Assembly (NCBI GenBank): GCA_040954595.2
Contig: CM082589.2
Span: 12,090,001 to 12,154,000 of the forward strand
Source: Balanoglossus misakiensis
Lineage: Eukaryota > Hemichordata
Direction of reading: 5' to 3'
DNA length: 64,000 nt
Shown here: positions 43,835 through 54,813 of the stretch, in pieces
Layout of the letters: each line of letters begins with the position of its first letter
Numbering within the stretch: the stretch's first letter is position 1
The notes under the pieces: model-generated
Told to the model about the DNA's origin: nothing
Databases searched by the model: none
What the model saw: the letters and a program-made list of their open reading frames with translations, nothing else
Made by a program: the position numbers and the translations under genes

Positions 43835-44620
43835 ATGGGGTGCCATGTGTTAACTTATTATTTAGCTAAATTATTTGTTCAAAAGTCGTTATTTAACATA
43901 CTTATATGTATGTAATTATAGATTTGCAAACCATTTAAGTCCTGACAATTTATTTATAAATAATTTCAAGTCGATTCAATTATATACATAAAATGTATTT
44001 TATGCTCTTTTATTTATATATAATAAATTATTTATAAACAATGTCAGTGTCAGTCTATTATATATATATCATGAGTGATGTACATAATTATTTATATATA
44101 ATTAATTATTTATAAATAAAAAAAAATTAAGTGTATTATATATATATATCATGAGTGATTTATAAATAATTTAAGTGCAAGTCTATTATATATATATCAT
44201 GAGTGATTTACATTATATAATGAATTATATATAAATAAGTGATTTCTAAACCATGAAAAAATGCACTCGCGCCGTTTGTCAACTTATTATTTAACGCAAA
44301 CTCATTATTTAACGCAAACTCATTATTTAAGGCCTGTTCACACGACCCCTTGCATTTGGATCATTACGCACACATATAGTCCCCACACGTGAACAAGAAA
44401 TGCACATTACGTGCGGTCATTTCATTTTTATTATACTTAATGAACTGCTCTTAAAAATACATTTTATGTATATAATTGAATCGACTTGAAATTATTTATA
44501 AATAAATTGTCAGGACTTAAATGGTTTGCAAATCTATAATTACATACATATAAGTATGTTAAATAACGACTTTTGAACAAATAATTTAGCTAAATAATAA
44601 GTTAACACATGGCACCCCAT
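43835..44620. repeat. AT-rich fold-back structure with perfect 167 bp inverted arms
   Basis: 43835-44001 and 44454-44620 are exact reverse complements as far as I can read. The centre is AT-rich with tandem tatatatcatgagtgattta phrases and three ttaaataatgagtttgcg-like repeats. Compared with 58608-59204 (a single arm plus centre in the opposite orientation), the left ~600 bp here is a full inverted copy fused to a second partial copy. Confidence 0.85.
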
Positions 44621-44999
44621 ACAAACATTACGTCCAGTCTAAAAATTCTGCCAATTTTACATCCAATGCATTCAAATAGTGGACTGCTTCGCTTTCATCC
44701 AGTTTTCATGTGCATCGTATAAGTAGACTTTTGTTTTGTCCCGTCTTTTCACCGAATTTGCTCTTTTCCAAATCTCCGACACAGACTATGATCGTCACAT
44801 TCTTGTCTGTTGTTAGAACAGCACACTGCCATATGGCATTGACTGTATACAGTTTCTGTTACCAATATCTCTGGTTTGGCATTTTCCTGTCCTCAATCTT
44901 TTGCCAGGGATTTTTGTGTCCCCAACCCGCGTGAGAATCCCACGTCTTTGAAGGTATGACTGTGACTATAAGATTCTATAAATCTCTGTTTATTTTCAG

Positions 45000-45118
45000 C
45001 ACTTGATTGCCCAGCTGGTAACCAATGTCCAAATGGTAACACTGTGATTTTATGCTCGGCTGGTTATTACAGTTCGGCCTTGGACAAAGGATGTCTCGCT
45101 GTACCTCTTGCATAACAG
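45000..45118 (+). pseudogene. GCC2/GCC3 exon, copy 1, with deletion and frameshift
   Basis: Acceptor tattttcag, donor aacag|gtaaac. Encodes DCPAGNQCPNGNTVILCSAGYYSSALDKG, then a frame change into SRCTSCIT. 119 nt against 131 in copy 2: a 12 bp in-frame loss has removed the first cysteines (TSCAD in copy 2). The frameshift near the end is shared by both copies. Confidence 0.75.
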
Positions 45119-45370
45119 GTAAACTTCTACCCACCAACCTTTATTTCCAACATCAAACATTAGGTCAGGTAATTTACTAACTGAAAAATAGGATGGGAAC
45201 ATTTTCCATTTCTGTATTTAAAATTTACTGATATAATATATGAATGAAAAAATGACAATTTTTCCAAATTTGAATAGACCTATTTATGAAAATAATTAAA
45301 ATTTGCGCCAATTTTTTACAGTGGTATTCAAAGGTTAACTTGGTGTGTAAATTCTTTGTTTGATTTACAG

Positions 45371-45504
45371 ATCAGCCGGTGCTGAACAGTGTACTATTTG
45401 TGAGCAAGGGTACGCCTGCACAGATCCCAGTGCATCGCAATTCAAGTGTACCAAGGGTTACGTGTCATTGGCTGGTGCAACAAACTGTACCAGATGTACA
45501 AATG
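45371..45504 (+). CDS. GCC2/GCC3 exon, copy 1, open
   Basis: Acceptor ttgatttacag, donor aaatg|gtaaga. Reads SAGAEQCTICEQGYACTDPSASQFKC, then TKGYVSLAGATNCTRCTN, with regular C-x2-C and C-x4-C spacing of GCC2/GCC3 repeats. Open throughout. Its 134 nt length implies phase 2 at the start, which does not match the phase 1 end of the preceding exon, so a base may be missing at the 5' edge. Confidence 0.7.
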
Positions 45505-45611
45505 GTAAGATTGTGGTACTTGTTCAGTTTGCTGTGTGATGAAACTGAGTGGTATGTGTGTATGCATGTATGTGTTTACAACAGATTTTCAAGTCAGTGC
45601 GACTGGGGTTA

Positions 45612-45643
<32 letters not shown>

Positions 45644-45887
45644 TACAACAGATTATCAACTCAGTGCGAAATCTTGCGAGACCCGGTTAGCCATGTGAGA
45701 TCTCGCAGAGTCTTATGATATTCAGAAAATGGTTGATTAGAAATGACGTTTAATGTCCTCCAAAGAATTTTCTACATGCCCGTATACTTGTCTCAGAATT
45801 ATGAAGTGAATCATCTCAAGTAATTTGTTATTTTAAATGACACTGTATCACAAATACTTCACTAAAAACCTCATTTTCTTTAATCAG
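45505..45887 (+). other. Intron with two tandem tgtatg-rich tracts
   Basis: TGTG/TGTA microsatellite (45550-45650) with an internal duplication of tatgtgtttacaacagatt. Nothing else recognised. Confidence 0.5.
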
Positions 45888-46085
45888 ATGAAATAAGTGA
45901 GGAGCCTGCACGCACATCCCGTCTTCTGTGCCCTGCTGGACAATCGTGTTCAGATCCAATGTAAGATCCGCTTGACTGTGGCAATGGTGAATATGCTATG
46001 GAAGGCGACGGCACATGCACGCCTTGTCCAGCAGGATCCAAGTGTCCAACCATGTCACCCGTAGTTGATTGTTCAACAGTTACTG
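45888..46085 (+). pseudogene. GCC2/GCC3 exon, copy 1, with in-frame TAA
   Basis: 198 nt, phase 1-1, acceptor ctttaatcag and donor tactg|gtaagt. Reads EISEEPARTSRLLCPAGQSC, SDPM, stop (45961-45963), DPLDCGNGEYAMEGDGTCTPCPAGSKCP. Open apart from the TAA, which copy 2 shares. Confidence 0.8.
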
Positions 46086-46310
46086 GTAAGTTGGGCTGCA
46101 AATTACTCTTATGACTTCCCTGTGTTATAGCATGACATACACAGAAAATTAAACTGTTATGCTCATTGGAGTTGATATTGTGATGCACTTTGAAAAACAC
46201 AATGATTCCACTGAAGAGGTATTGTACAGTAACACCTGTGATTACGGACATCTCTCTAATAAGGGATCGTTGGACCAAACCAATCGTTCTTTGAATTTTT
46301 TCTGTGATAG

Positions 46311-46407
46311 GTTCATACTCGCTAGGTTCGGCCAAGTCCTTCTGGTTATGAATGCACAACTACAAATGTCACACAGTGCGCTACAGGGAAGTAAAGTGTT
46401 GAAGGAG
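46311..46407 (+). pseudogene. Remnant GCC2/GCC3 exon, copy 1
   Basis: Acceptor ttctgtgatag, donor gaag-gag|gtaagt. Reads PSGYECTTTNVTQCATGK, stop, SVEG, with another stop near the start. 97 nt is not a multiple of three. Decayed but still flanked by splice signals. Confidence 0.6.
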
Positions 46408-46527
46408 GTAAGTCTTGAAATCTCTTTTCTTCTGGTCTCGATTTGAACATGGTTCCACAAGTTGTTTACATCACTTGTAGTTTTACATATTCTTTTAGTT
46501 CAACAGCTATGCTATACATGGTGTCCT

Positions 46528-47180
46528 GAGAAGTCGACCAGTATGAGAAGTCGGTATCGGCCAGTACGAGAAGTCGGCCTGTGGGAGAGAACCCTGGTAC
46601 TTTGTGTTATATATAACTGTTTCACTACGAAATGTTTCCTTGATGTACAGGAGCTGAGATATTTGTACAAATAGCCGATGAATTTTAAAACTGTCTGTTC
46701 ACTTTTCATGTACGTCACCGGGGTACGTCAACATCAGTCACCTGCACTTCTTGAGCTGCGCCAGTAGTCTGTTCCTTGTCACGTTTGTTTGTTTGTTTGT
46801 TTGGTGTTGTCTCAGAAAGTATGAATATACACATACATCTTCTATGTATTTTAGTAGGCTTTGAAACAACTCCCTTTAATCAGAAATGTCACAGGAATTT
46901 GGCGAACAACCTAAGCTCCTTACGCGGATACGGGGCTGGGGAACTGGTACGGATGCCAGACGCCATTATTTGAAATGACGCCATTGTGTTGTCAAGAATT
47001 TGGGAAATCCGTCCAAATGAAAATATTTAGTGCAATTATATTTTATTAAGTGTTGTTATAAGTAATCTGGGTCATCACTGCACTATTCGGGTACAAGTTC
47101 AACAACTGGCTGACTTCTCGTACTGGCCGACTTCTCATACGCGCGTAGTGGCCGACTTCTAATCTGGCCGACTTCTCATG
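46528..47180. mobile_element. MITE with iterated terminal repeats, copy 1
   Basis: The left end has three copies of a motif like GAGAAGTCGGCCAGTA (46528-46590). The right end has four inverted copies (47108-47180: tggccgacttctca...). The interior is not coding. Lies in an intron between GCC2/GCC3 exons. Copy 2 (61128-61755) lacks one of the right-end iterations. Confidence 0.65.
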
Positions 47181-47362
47181 TATTCCTATACATTAGTGAA
47201 AATTGGGGAAACTGGTGTTTTCAGACAACTTATGAAGTCCCTTTCGCAATATTAACTCTAAAACAGCGGGTGATATTCCTTTTAAAATTTAACCAAATAA
47301 GCATACTTGAACTCTGTCATATCGGCAAAACACTCACTACACAAGCTGCTGTTATTCTACAG

Positions 47363-47579
47363 ACATGACATGTGCTGATTGCGGCGTAGGTAACTACTGT
47401 CCAGATGGGTCAGACAGCCCCATTCCTTGTCCATCAAGTTATTATGCTGACACAGCCACAGAAGTATCCTGTACCCCTTGCGATCCAGGCTGTCAGTGTG
47501 CAGCAACATCACCCACTTGCCTGCACATCAAGAACCTACTCTCTGGGACCATCAACAACATGTACTCCCCTTCTACCAG
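47363..47579 (+). CDS. GCC2/GCC3 exon, copy 1, intact
   Basis: 217 nt, phase 1 to 2, acceptor gttattctacag, donor taccag|gtttgt. Reads MTCADCGVGNYCPDGSDSPI, PCPSSYYADTATEVSCTPCD, PGCQCAATSPTCLHIKN... Fully open with regular cysteine spacing. The longest intact exon of the gene in the window. Confidence 0.85.
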
Positions 47580-48399
47580 GTTTGTAGTCGTCTTAGTCGT
47601 AAAAACATATTTAAGGTGTTGGGCACCTCGAAATAAAGGGTCGTCTGATCATGTTAAAATTAATACTGATGATACTATGACTTCTAAACATTTAATCTAT
47701 GGAATAAAAATTGGGGGTCAACCATCTAGAGTTTTGAAAAAGCGCCCTTTATCTAGCACCTCTTTCAGATTTTGCCAGGCTCGTAGATTTTTGTAAAATG
47801 GCCTCAAAAATAAGAATTTTGGAAGGTTTGTCATATTTTTTCACCATTGTAGAATCTAAATGTTCTGAATTATTTTATTTTTAGCAATTTTGAGATTGCT
47901 TCATGTTCAGTATGATAATCGCATGTCAATACAACTGTTACATTAAAGGAAAAGTTCAAATCCGCCTAAAACCACATTGCATTGGTACCTAGTTAAGTTG
48001 TCCTCACTTCTGACGCAAAATTTTGATGTGCAATGCACGTGTCTGTGAAATTGACGAATAAAAAAATTGTATACCAGTGCAAAATTAAAAACTCCCTGTG
48101 CAGCCTTCTTGGCAACTGCATGCTGGGAAAAGTACTCGGATGATGACGAAAAAGTTTCGGGGTTCCGGGTAGTGCTACCCCGGAATACAATGTTGGGTGC
48201 AGACTCCAACTATGGAAAAGAGATGCAGAATGTCATGTGATATAGTAGTGAAAACAAATACACGTTGGTTCACGTATTTCAGCTCTCAGCAATCAGGGTG
48301 CATTAAAAGGCCTTGATTGGTGTGATATTCACAATTGATGATTATAAATACTTACAGTTGTATACTGTTTTATTTTGTAAATATTGTGTACATTTGCAG
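47580..48399 (+). other. Intron, nothing recognised
   Basis: Open frames on the minus strand (47943-48209) have no recognisable domain. No repeat ends seen. Identical in copy 2. Confidence 0.4.
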
Positions 48400-48529
48400 C
48401 AATGAATCCGTGCGAACACAAACCTTAACCCATGCCGGAATGCTGGTACTTGCCAAGCAATCCAGGGATCTTGTACAGGCGTCACATGTCTATGTGCTGG
48501 CTGCTACCTGGGCTTCACATGTGAAACAC
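48400..48529 (+). pseudogene. EGF-like exon, copy 1, frameshifted
   Basis: Acceptor tacatttgcag, donor aaacac|gtgagt. Starts MNPCEHKP, stop, then continues in another frame CRNAGTCQAIQGSCTGVTCL, CAGCYLGFTCET. 130 nt instead of 129 shows a one-base gain or equivalent. The lesion is the same in copy 2. Confidence 0.8.
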
Positions 48530-48759
48530 GTGAGTACAGTACTTTGTCATTTATTAAAAAATCTAAGTGCTGAGGTACATTGTAGTAATAATAGCAGGTG
48601 TAGTCATTATCATCATCATCATCATCTTTAAGTCAGTCATATGATCGGTAATAAAAACAGTAAAATCACCAGTATAAAAACATAACAGAGAAATAATGAA
48701 CGTGTACTGGTGTTACCATAGGTAACTGTTGTATAAAATTTTGAATTCCTGTCTTCCAG

Positions 48760-48882
48760 TTCCTAATCCATGCTTCACTAGTCCTTGTCTCAATGGAGGT
48801 ACCTGCCAACAACAGGCAAATTCTTGTACTGCCACCATTGGCATGTGCACAGAGTGTTACTAGGGAAACAGGTGTGAGACAA
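48760..48882 (+). pseudogene. EGF-like exon, copy 1, with in-frame TAG
   Basis: 123 nt, phase 1-1, acceptor ctgtcttccag, donor gacaa|gtaagt. Reads PNPCFTSPCLNGGTCQQQAN, SCTATIGMCTECY, stop, GNRCET. The stop replaces a variable residue between Y and G. It is present in both copies. Confidence 0.85.
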
Positions 48883-48983
48883 GTAAGTTTGAATCTATAG
48901 CAGTTAATAATGATAATTATCATTTTTTTTTATTATGATTTAAACTTCACTGATGTTGTACAAACACAAAAATAGAAATAATA

Positions 48984-49425
48984 ATAATAATAATAATAAT
49001 TTATTTGTATAGCGTCAGTATCCACAAAAAATGTGATCAATGACGCTTAAAGCAAAAGTACAATACAACACAACAAATGGCTAAAAAACAGATTTAAAAA
49101 GTAAAGTTTTAACATTTGATTTAAAAACAGATAAGTCTGGTGCCTGGCGAATGGTGAGTGGAAGATTATTCCAAAGAATTGGAGCAGCAACAGTAAAAGC
49201 ACGATCACCATAACTCTTGGTGCGTGATCGAACAGGGCAGAGTTTGAACTGATCAGCTGACCTCAAATTGCGACACGGAACATATAGATTAGTCATGCTA
49301 GAAAGATAGATTGGACCAAGTTTATGAATGGATTTAAAAATGAGAACTAACATCTTAAAAACAATACGCTCTGTAACAGGTAGCCAGTGCAACTGATACA
49401 AAATGTGACAGGTGATTTTTGAACG
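48984..49425 (-). pseudogene. 5'-truncated LINE 3' end (RT C-terminus), copy 1
   Basis: Minus strand MYQLHWLPVTERIVFKMLVL, then YGDRAFTVAAPILWNNLPL and a 3' untranslated part with gacgctatacaaataaa running into an AAT-type microsatellite (48979-49000). Typical of L2/CR1-clade insertions. A different family from the LINE at 38347. Lies in an intron. Copy 2 at 63555-64000. Confidence 0.85.
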
Positions 49426-49658
49426 AGTAACAATTAGAAAGGGACAGCAGCTTAGCTCTATTCCTTTTCCAAAGTGTTTGTTCTTTTAAACTACCTGTTT
49501 TTTATTTATTCTGATTATGCTAATATGCTAATTTGTCGGTTTGTCACATCACAATTTTTGTAGGAAACTGACCCCTGGGAATTTTTTTCAGCCACTGACA
49601 TACATTCATAATCACATGACATTGATGATCATGGAAAATTTGACCCTTTTCCTTGTAG

Positions 49659-49781
49659 GACTCAACCAGTGTCCACCAAATCCGTGCCAGAATGGTGGCT
49701 TCTGTCAACCGGCTCGAAATTCCTGCTTTGATCTCACCTGCATATGTACTGGTTGCTACAAAGGTGATAGGTGTGAGATAT
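49659..49781 (+). CDS. Intact 8-Cys EGF-like exon
   Basis: 123 nt, phase 1-1, acceptor ttttccttgtag, donor agatat|gtaagt. Encodes LNQCPPNPCQNGGFCQPARN, SCFDLTCICTGCYKGDRCEI. Eight cysteines, two more than a standard EGF domain: extra ones in the S-C-x4-C and C-x2-C-Y positions. The best example of the module. Confidence 0.88.
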
Positions 49782-50335
49782 GTAAGTATACAGCGCAGTC
49801 TCTTTTACCTTTTGTCTCTGATGCATTCAAATACTGCATGTTTCCTGAGCATAGGTGTAGCCATCACCACAGCAGAGCTTGGAGCGTTCTTGACATCGAA
49901 TGCAAGATTACACTCTTCCCAATCAAAATCACTTTCGTAGCGCATAATGTCTTGATTGTCTTAGTTCAAGAAACATTATGCGCGACTGGCCAATTTTACA
50001 GCCTTTTGTCAACGCACATCCACTATGGAAATTCTCACTCCAGGCCAGATAGTGTAAATTTGCATATGAGTCTACAGGTATGCTTGAAGTCAAGTCAAGC
50101 ATTTGCAAGGAACCCTCCTCCAGTACACAGGTCTTTGATTTCATGAAGGGAAGCCCTTGCCTCACAGTCACTGCCACATGATCTATGGAGGTGTGAACAA
50201 CTTGATACCAGCCTAATATAAGTTGTAGGCACAGTCACTCCACACACCCTTGCCATAATTCTGCAAGGTTTTTGCCATATCTGTACTGTAGAATGAGTAG
50301 CAAGGAATAAAATGGCGTCCTTTCTTAATTTCCAG

Positions 50336-51577
50336 TGCAAAACCCCTGTGATCCCAACCCATGTATGAATGGTGGATTTTGCCAGCAAACATCGTGCAAT
50401 TTCTATTCATGCCAGTGTGTGAACTCTTACACAGGTGACATCTGTCAAACCATAGACCCTAGAGAAAGAAGGACGAGCAACTGCGGCAAAGATCAAAGGG
50501 TTTGGGGATTATCTGTATGATGATGTTCTTTTGCATATAATTAACACCCAGGACAGTTGGACAATGACTTCCTTACTTCGGCACGTGTCGACCCCACCAG
50601 TGATGCGAAAACTTGCCACCAAACTGACACTCCTGCATTTCAGCAGCCACTGCGTTTTTTTCTAAAATTCTAAAAGTATTACGATGTCTGTGCTAATTAT
50701 TATGGTCGTCTGTCGGATGAACGGTCATTTCTAGTGCCACAAGCTTCATTCAAAAATTGTAAACAAATCATCCATGCCAAATTCCTGTTTAACTTGTGCA
50801 GATGTGTTCCATAAATGATTGCTGCGTTCAACCACGTTGCAGTTTTCTCGTCTTCTGCGAGATGTTCTAAGGTGTTTGTGATAACTTCACGCAAAACGCG
50901 AGACTTTGCGTTAGTTTATACACAGTTTATTTGCAAATTGGATTATTGGGATTTACCTGGAAATAATGTATGCAAAAGAACATCATTTCAAGAAAAAACT
51001 GGAGTTGCGCGTCCTTCTTGCATGTCCGACTGGGCACTCATATTTCTTGGTAACGCTGACACTTTTCGTAATAATTTTATGTTTGCGTGAAGCATTGAAA
51101 CAAAAATTGTGGTTTAGGGGCATTTTATTTCGCAGTGCGTGAACAATAAAACAGATTTCACGAAAACAATTTATAAACAAACTGGCTGGATTTTCATGTG
51201 TGCGCTATTGCCGCCAGGCAACCCTCGGTACGGTTAGCTCACAGCCTTGTGAAATACCCGGACTGTTAGACAAAAGATGCTTGTTTTGGACGCTGTCAGA
51301 CTCAGAGGTGCCAAATTCCTGTTTAACTTGTGCAGATGTGTTCCATAAATGATTGCTGCGTTCAACCACGTTGCAGTTTTCTCGTCTTCTGCGAGATGTT
51401 CTAAGGTGTTTGTGATAACTTCACGCAAAACGCGAGACTTTGCGTTAGTTTATACACAGTTTATTTGCAAATTGGATTATTGGGATTTACCTGGAAATAA
51501 TGTATGCAAAAGAACATCATTTCAAGAAAAAACTGGAGTTGCGCGTCCTTCTTTCTCTAGGGTCCATGGTCAAACAA
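50336..51577 (+). pseudogene. EGF-like exon split by a transposon
   Basis: Acceptor taatttccag. Reads QNPCDPNPCMNGGFCQQTSC, NFYSCQCVNSYTGDICQT up to 50450, then the insertion (50451-51568) and a 7 bp duplicate GTCAAAC. The last two exon bases and the donor (caa|gtgagt) lie at 51576-51579. Exon length without the element and one duplicate is 117 nt, exactly the family size. Open otherwise, so the insertion is the only lesion. Confidence 0.85.
50451..51568. mobile_element. 1.1 kb non-autonomous DNA transposon with internal duplication
   Basis: Inverted ends CATAGACCCTAGAGAAAGAA and its near-complement at 51549-51568, flanked by GTCAAAC (50444-50450 and 51569-51575). A ~240 bp segment occurs twice inside (about 50778-51018 and 51308-51548). 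The first copy ends in a partial terminal sequence (gcgtccttctt). No transposase ORF. A 7-8 bp duplication is near hAT size, but the ends are not clearly hAT. Confidence 0.8.
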
Positions 51578-52051
51578 GTGAGTATATACTTTCAAGACAC
51601 CCTGCAAACAAACAAGCAATCTTTATTCCGTAGATCTTTAAGCATATTTATGCATTGTATATTTTGATGTGAAACTTCAAATTTTATTGGTCTTGTTGCC
51701 AAACTTCTGAAGAAATGAGGATATTGTTTTGAAGGGTATTTTATCAGTAGATAACAAATACCATGGCCCTCCATGCAAATACCCACATGGTAAATTATAC
51801 TGTTACAGGTGTATTTGATTTCCACATATGGATTACATGTGGGATAATATTGGGTGCTGGCAGTTTCAGTAAATGAACTGCTCTTAAAAGTTGGGTGTCA
51901 GGGCACCCTTGACTTCTTATTGTTCAGTTATACATTTAGGAGGCTCAGTTATAGGAGAACCCGATAGAACCACAGCTGTAGGAATTAGGGAAATGGTCAT
52001 ACCCTAAAAAACTTATGTCACTACTATTTTTTTTTCATGCCATTGAAACAG
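51578..52051 (+). other. Intron, nothing recognised
   Basis: The phrase aatgaactgctcttaaaa (51872-51889) recurs at 44439-44456 beside the fold-back junction. No other feature. Confidence 0.4.
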
Positions 52052-52168
52052 AACAAACTCCATGTAGGCCAAGTCCATGCCTGAACAATGGGCGGTGTAC
52101 TCAGCTGTCTTGTACAACTTATGAGTGTACTTGTCCAGGATGTTTCACCGGCACACACTGCAGCCAGT
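52052..52168 (+). CDS. Intact EGF-like exon
   Basis: 117 nt, phase 1-1, acceptor cattgaaacag, donor agccagt|gtaaaa (weaker than its neighbours). Encodes QTPCRPSPCLNNGRCTQLSC, TTYECTCPGCFTGTHCSQ. All eight cysteines present. Confidence 0.82.
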
Positions 52169-52559
52169 GTAAAACTCATTAAAACAAACATTTGTCATGC
52201 AGGAACTAACATTTACAATCATGTCTCAATACATTGCCTGTTGGTCATACTTTATATTTTCATCTTCAGCATCACACCTTGGTCCTTGGGAATCGGTCAC
52301 CTCAAAAATGATGTACAGCTGAAAGAAAACATGTTTATTTGAAGAAAAAACTGTTGATCGTTCATGAAAATTTTCCCTACACAAGATACATATACAGAGA
52401 TTTTCATAGCCCCATAAGTGCGTCCCAGAATGAGCAAGTTGTTTTTGGAAGTGAAGTTCCGTTCAGTATTTACAGTAATGGTAATGATGATGTTTTCATC
52501 AAACAGATTTTGAAAGTAAATATTGCTGAGATAACATTAGGTTGCACTTTTTATTGCAG

Positions 52560-52682
52560 TCCAAGATCCAGGCCAGCGAAACAGCTGTCTCAACGGGGCT
52601 GTATGTAATGCAGTGGCCAACTCCTGCACGGCATATACCTGTGCCTGTACTGGTTGCTATGAGGGTAACCGTTGTGAAATAT
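52560..52682 (+). CDS. EGF-like exon, first cysteine replaced
   Basis: 123 nt, phase 1-1, acceptor tttttattgcag, donor aaatat|gtaagt. Encodes QDPGQRNSCLNGAVCNAVAN, SCTAYTCACTGCYEGNRCEI. The first Cys of the module is Gly (ggc for tgc) and one G of the NGG motif is Ala. Open, but one disulphide would be lost. Confidence 0.8.
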
Positions 52683-53257
52683 GTAAGTTTCTGACGTACC
52701 GTAAATGACAATCTTTTGGGCACTTTCTCTTCATGGCAATTGAATTGTGTGGTAACTTCTCATTTCTAAAATTTCCCCAAGAGAAAAGAAAGGAAAAGGA
52801 AACAGAAATTTCATTTGTATGTCCGTGCAATTTAGGATAGGCACGAACTTGTGAGGAAGTGTACGAAGTTGGATGTTTTCATCACTCAAATATACAAGAG
52901 TTGCCTCTTGAAGACTAGTGTCTGTAGAGATAATTGTGCATGTGAGGTAATCTCTCCTAAGGTGGTGCACACCTCTGAGTATTAAGTAAAAGAGACGTCC
53001 TTAATTATCCTTACTATTTGGCTTGAAAAATCAATCTTACTAGGTGTTCTGATTAGAGAGGTGTCCATAAAGACAGGTTTTACTGTATTACCCAAAATAG
53101 AGACATTGTCCCTTCATCATATACTTAATGCGTGTTCTGGGTATGGTTCCAGTATAATGCTTGTGTCAAAGGATTTTGTTGTGGTGCAGGAATCATCTTT
53201 GGTTGATGTGTAGCCATCTGCATTTCATGTGTTTTAAACTATTTTTTTTTCTGATTG

Positions 53258-53380
53258 TCATTAACCCATGTGATCAGAATCCGTGTCAAAATGGAGGCTA
53301 TTGTTCCAAAACACCAAATTCTTATACTGACTACACCTGTTACTGCCAGTAGTGTTGGACTGGGGCCATCTGTGCCGTAG
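53258..53380 (+). pseudogene. EGF-like exon with lost acceptor and in-frame TAG
   Basis: The 123 nt phase 1-1 frame reads INPCDQNPCQNGGYCSKTPN, SYTDYTCYCQ, stop (53350-53352), CWTGAICAV. The expected acceptor AG after the poly-T tract is TTG (53255-53257). The donor is gtag|gtgtgt. The fourth cysteine is Tyr. Multiply damaged. Confidence 0.8.
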
Positions 53381-53774
53381 GTGTGTCGAATTACTGTTTT
53401 ATGACACAGCGTGGTATATAAACCCTCATTTTTGGTATTCTCAATGTGATAGATGGACCCATACACCAATAAATGGGGTGGAAGCATTACTAAGTTTCAT
53501 CCTTTCAAAATTTGCTGATGTAGGGTCAAAATTGAGTGTGAGGTGCATGTTAAAAAGGAAAGCCTTCTGTATCATGTTGATGGCACATTTTTTTAATTTT
53601 TCAAGATTCTTACAGAAAAATCCTAGCAATAGCATCATTATGTTATTTTAAATGTAAAGGTTTGAAACAAGGAATGAAGACATTGCTCACATATTTAAAC
53701 GAAATGAACATCACAAGTACATGTACAAGTTTTTGACAAGCAGGTAATTGATACTTTCATTTTTGTTTTGGCAG

Positions 53775-53894
53775 CCATTGATCAGTTATATCCTATGCCT
53801 TGTCAAAATGGTGGCACATGCGTTGCGTGAGACGGCTGTTTCCTGTTTGACTGTATGTGTACCGAATGCTTCACTGGTGCCACATGTACAATGC
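53775..53894 (+). pseudogene. EGF-like exon with in-frame TGA
   Basis: 120 nt, phase 1-1, acceptor tgttttggcag, donor aatgc|gtaagt. Reads IDQLYPMPCQNGGTCVA, stop (53828-53830), DGCFLFDCMCTECFTGATCTM. The first Cys is also missing (Leu). Confidence 0.82.
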
Positions 53895-54189
53895 GTAAGT
53901 ACTAACCAATATTATTTTATTCAATGCAAAACACTTGTTATGTATTATATAATATAAGTACGGTACACATATTAAAGCCCTGGTAACTCAAACTTTGGGC
54001 TAGCTTAATGTTATCACTATTTTTGTTTTCGGTTGCAACTGTGGTTTCTTGTCACACTCTAAAGGATTTCACAGCATTTGGTTTTTCAAAACAGCCCTTT
54101 GGTTGTTGTCATGTATACATGTACATGACTGTGGAGTGTAGTTTGTAGATTCTGTAATTTTGACAATATCTTGACTGCACATCCCACAG

Positions 54190-54312
54190 CTGTCAACCAG
54201 TGTCAACCCATCCAGTGTCGGAATGGTGGAAACTGTGTGCTGACGCCCAATTGGTGTACTGAATTCACATGCTCCTGTACAAGCTGTTACTCCGGCGATT
54301 TATGTCAGACAT
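54190..54312 (+). CDS. Intact 8-Cys EGF-like exon
   Basis: 123 nt, phase 1-1, acceptor catcccacag, donor gacat|gtgagt. Encodes VNQCQPIQCRNGGNCVLTPN, WCTEFTCSCTSCYSGDLCQT. All eight cysteines. Confidence 0.87.
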
Positions 54313-54696
54313 GTGAGTGATTTTAAATTTCAGATGAAGAGGAACATAATAACATAACACATAATCGGCTTGCAGTTGGTTTCTTCCAACCTGTATCAAA
54401 CAGTGAATAACGACACAATTTTGGGGAAATTTATTAAGAATGTGTGTGCCATAAAAGGGGATTGTGTATTTGACCAAATAACAACCTGCACCGGATGGTA
54501 CACTAAGACACTATTACACCTGTGTCAAAATTTCATTACGTTTCTTTTGTTGAACATGGAAGAAATTTGTCACAGTGATGTTCTGTTGACCAACTGAGAT
54601 TTTTACCACTCAACCCTGACTGCACAAATCTGTTTAAAGTATATGTAGTAAATATTAACTGTACACAATTTATATCACTTTCTCTTCTGTGCACAG

Positions 54697-54813
54697 ATTT
54701 GAATCCGTGTCAGCCCAACCCTTGTCTAAACAGTGGATTCTGCCAGCAAGTGTCCTGCACCGAGTTCAGATGCCAGAGTCCACGCTGTTTCATCGGAACC
54801 ACGTGCGCTGAAC
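54697..54813 (+). CDS. Intact EGF-like exon
   Basis: 117 nt, phase 1-1, acceptor tctgtgcacag, donor gaac|gtaagc. Encodes LNPCQPNPCLNSGFCQQVSC, TEFRCQSPRCFIGTTCAE. The C-x-C pair is altered (RCQSPRC), the other cysteines are kept. Confidence 0.85.

Larger units (their letters stand above)
44454..49440 (+). repeat. 5 kb segmental duplication, copy 1
   Basis: Co-linear with 59040-64000 at an offset of 14570-14600 bp, with very few substitutions. Differences seen: a 12 bp deletion at the start of the exon at 45000, microsatellite lengths (gtttgtttg near 46790), one lost repeat of the iterated-end MITE in copy 2, and a 9 bp deletion near 49405. The region holds GCC2/GCC3 exons, two EGF exons and a truncated LINE. 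Confidence 0.93.

Noticed and set aside
45880-46359. 159-codon minus-strand ORF (duplicated at 60480)
   Set aside because: Antisense to the GCC2/GCC3 exon. The plus frame has the cysteine pattern and splice sites, so the minus frame is a shadow.
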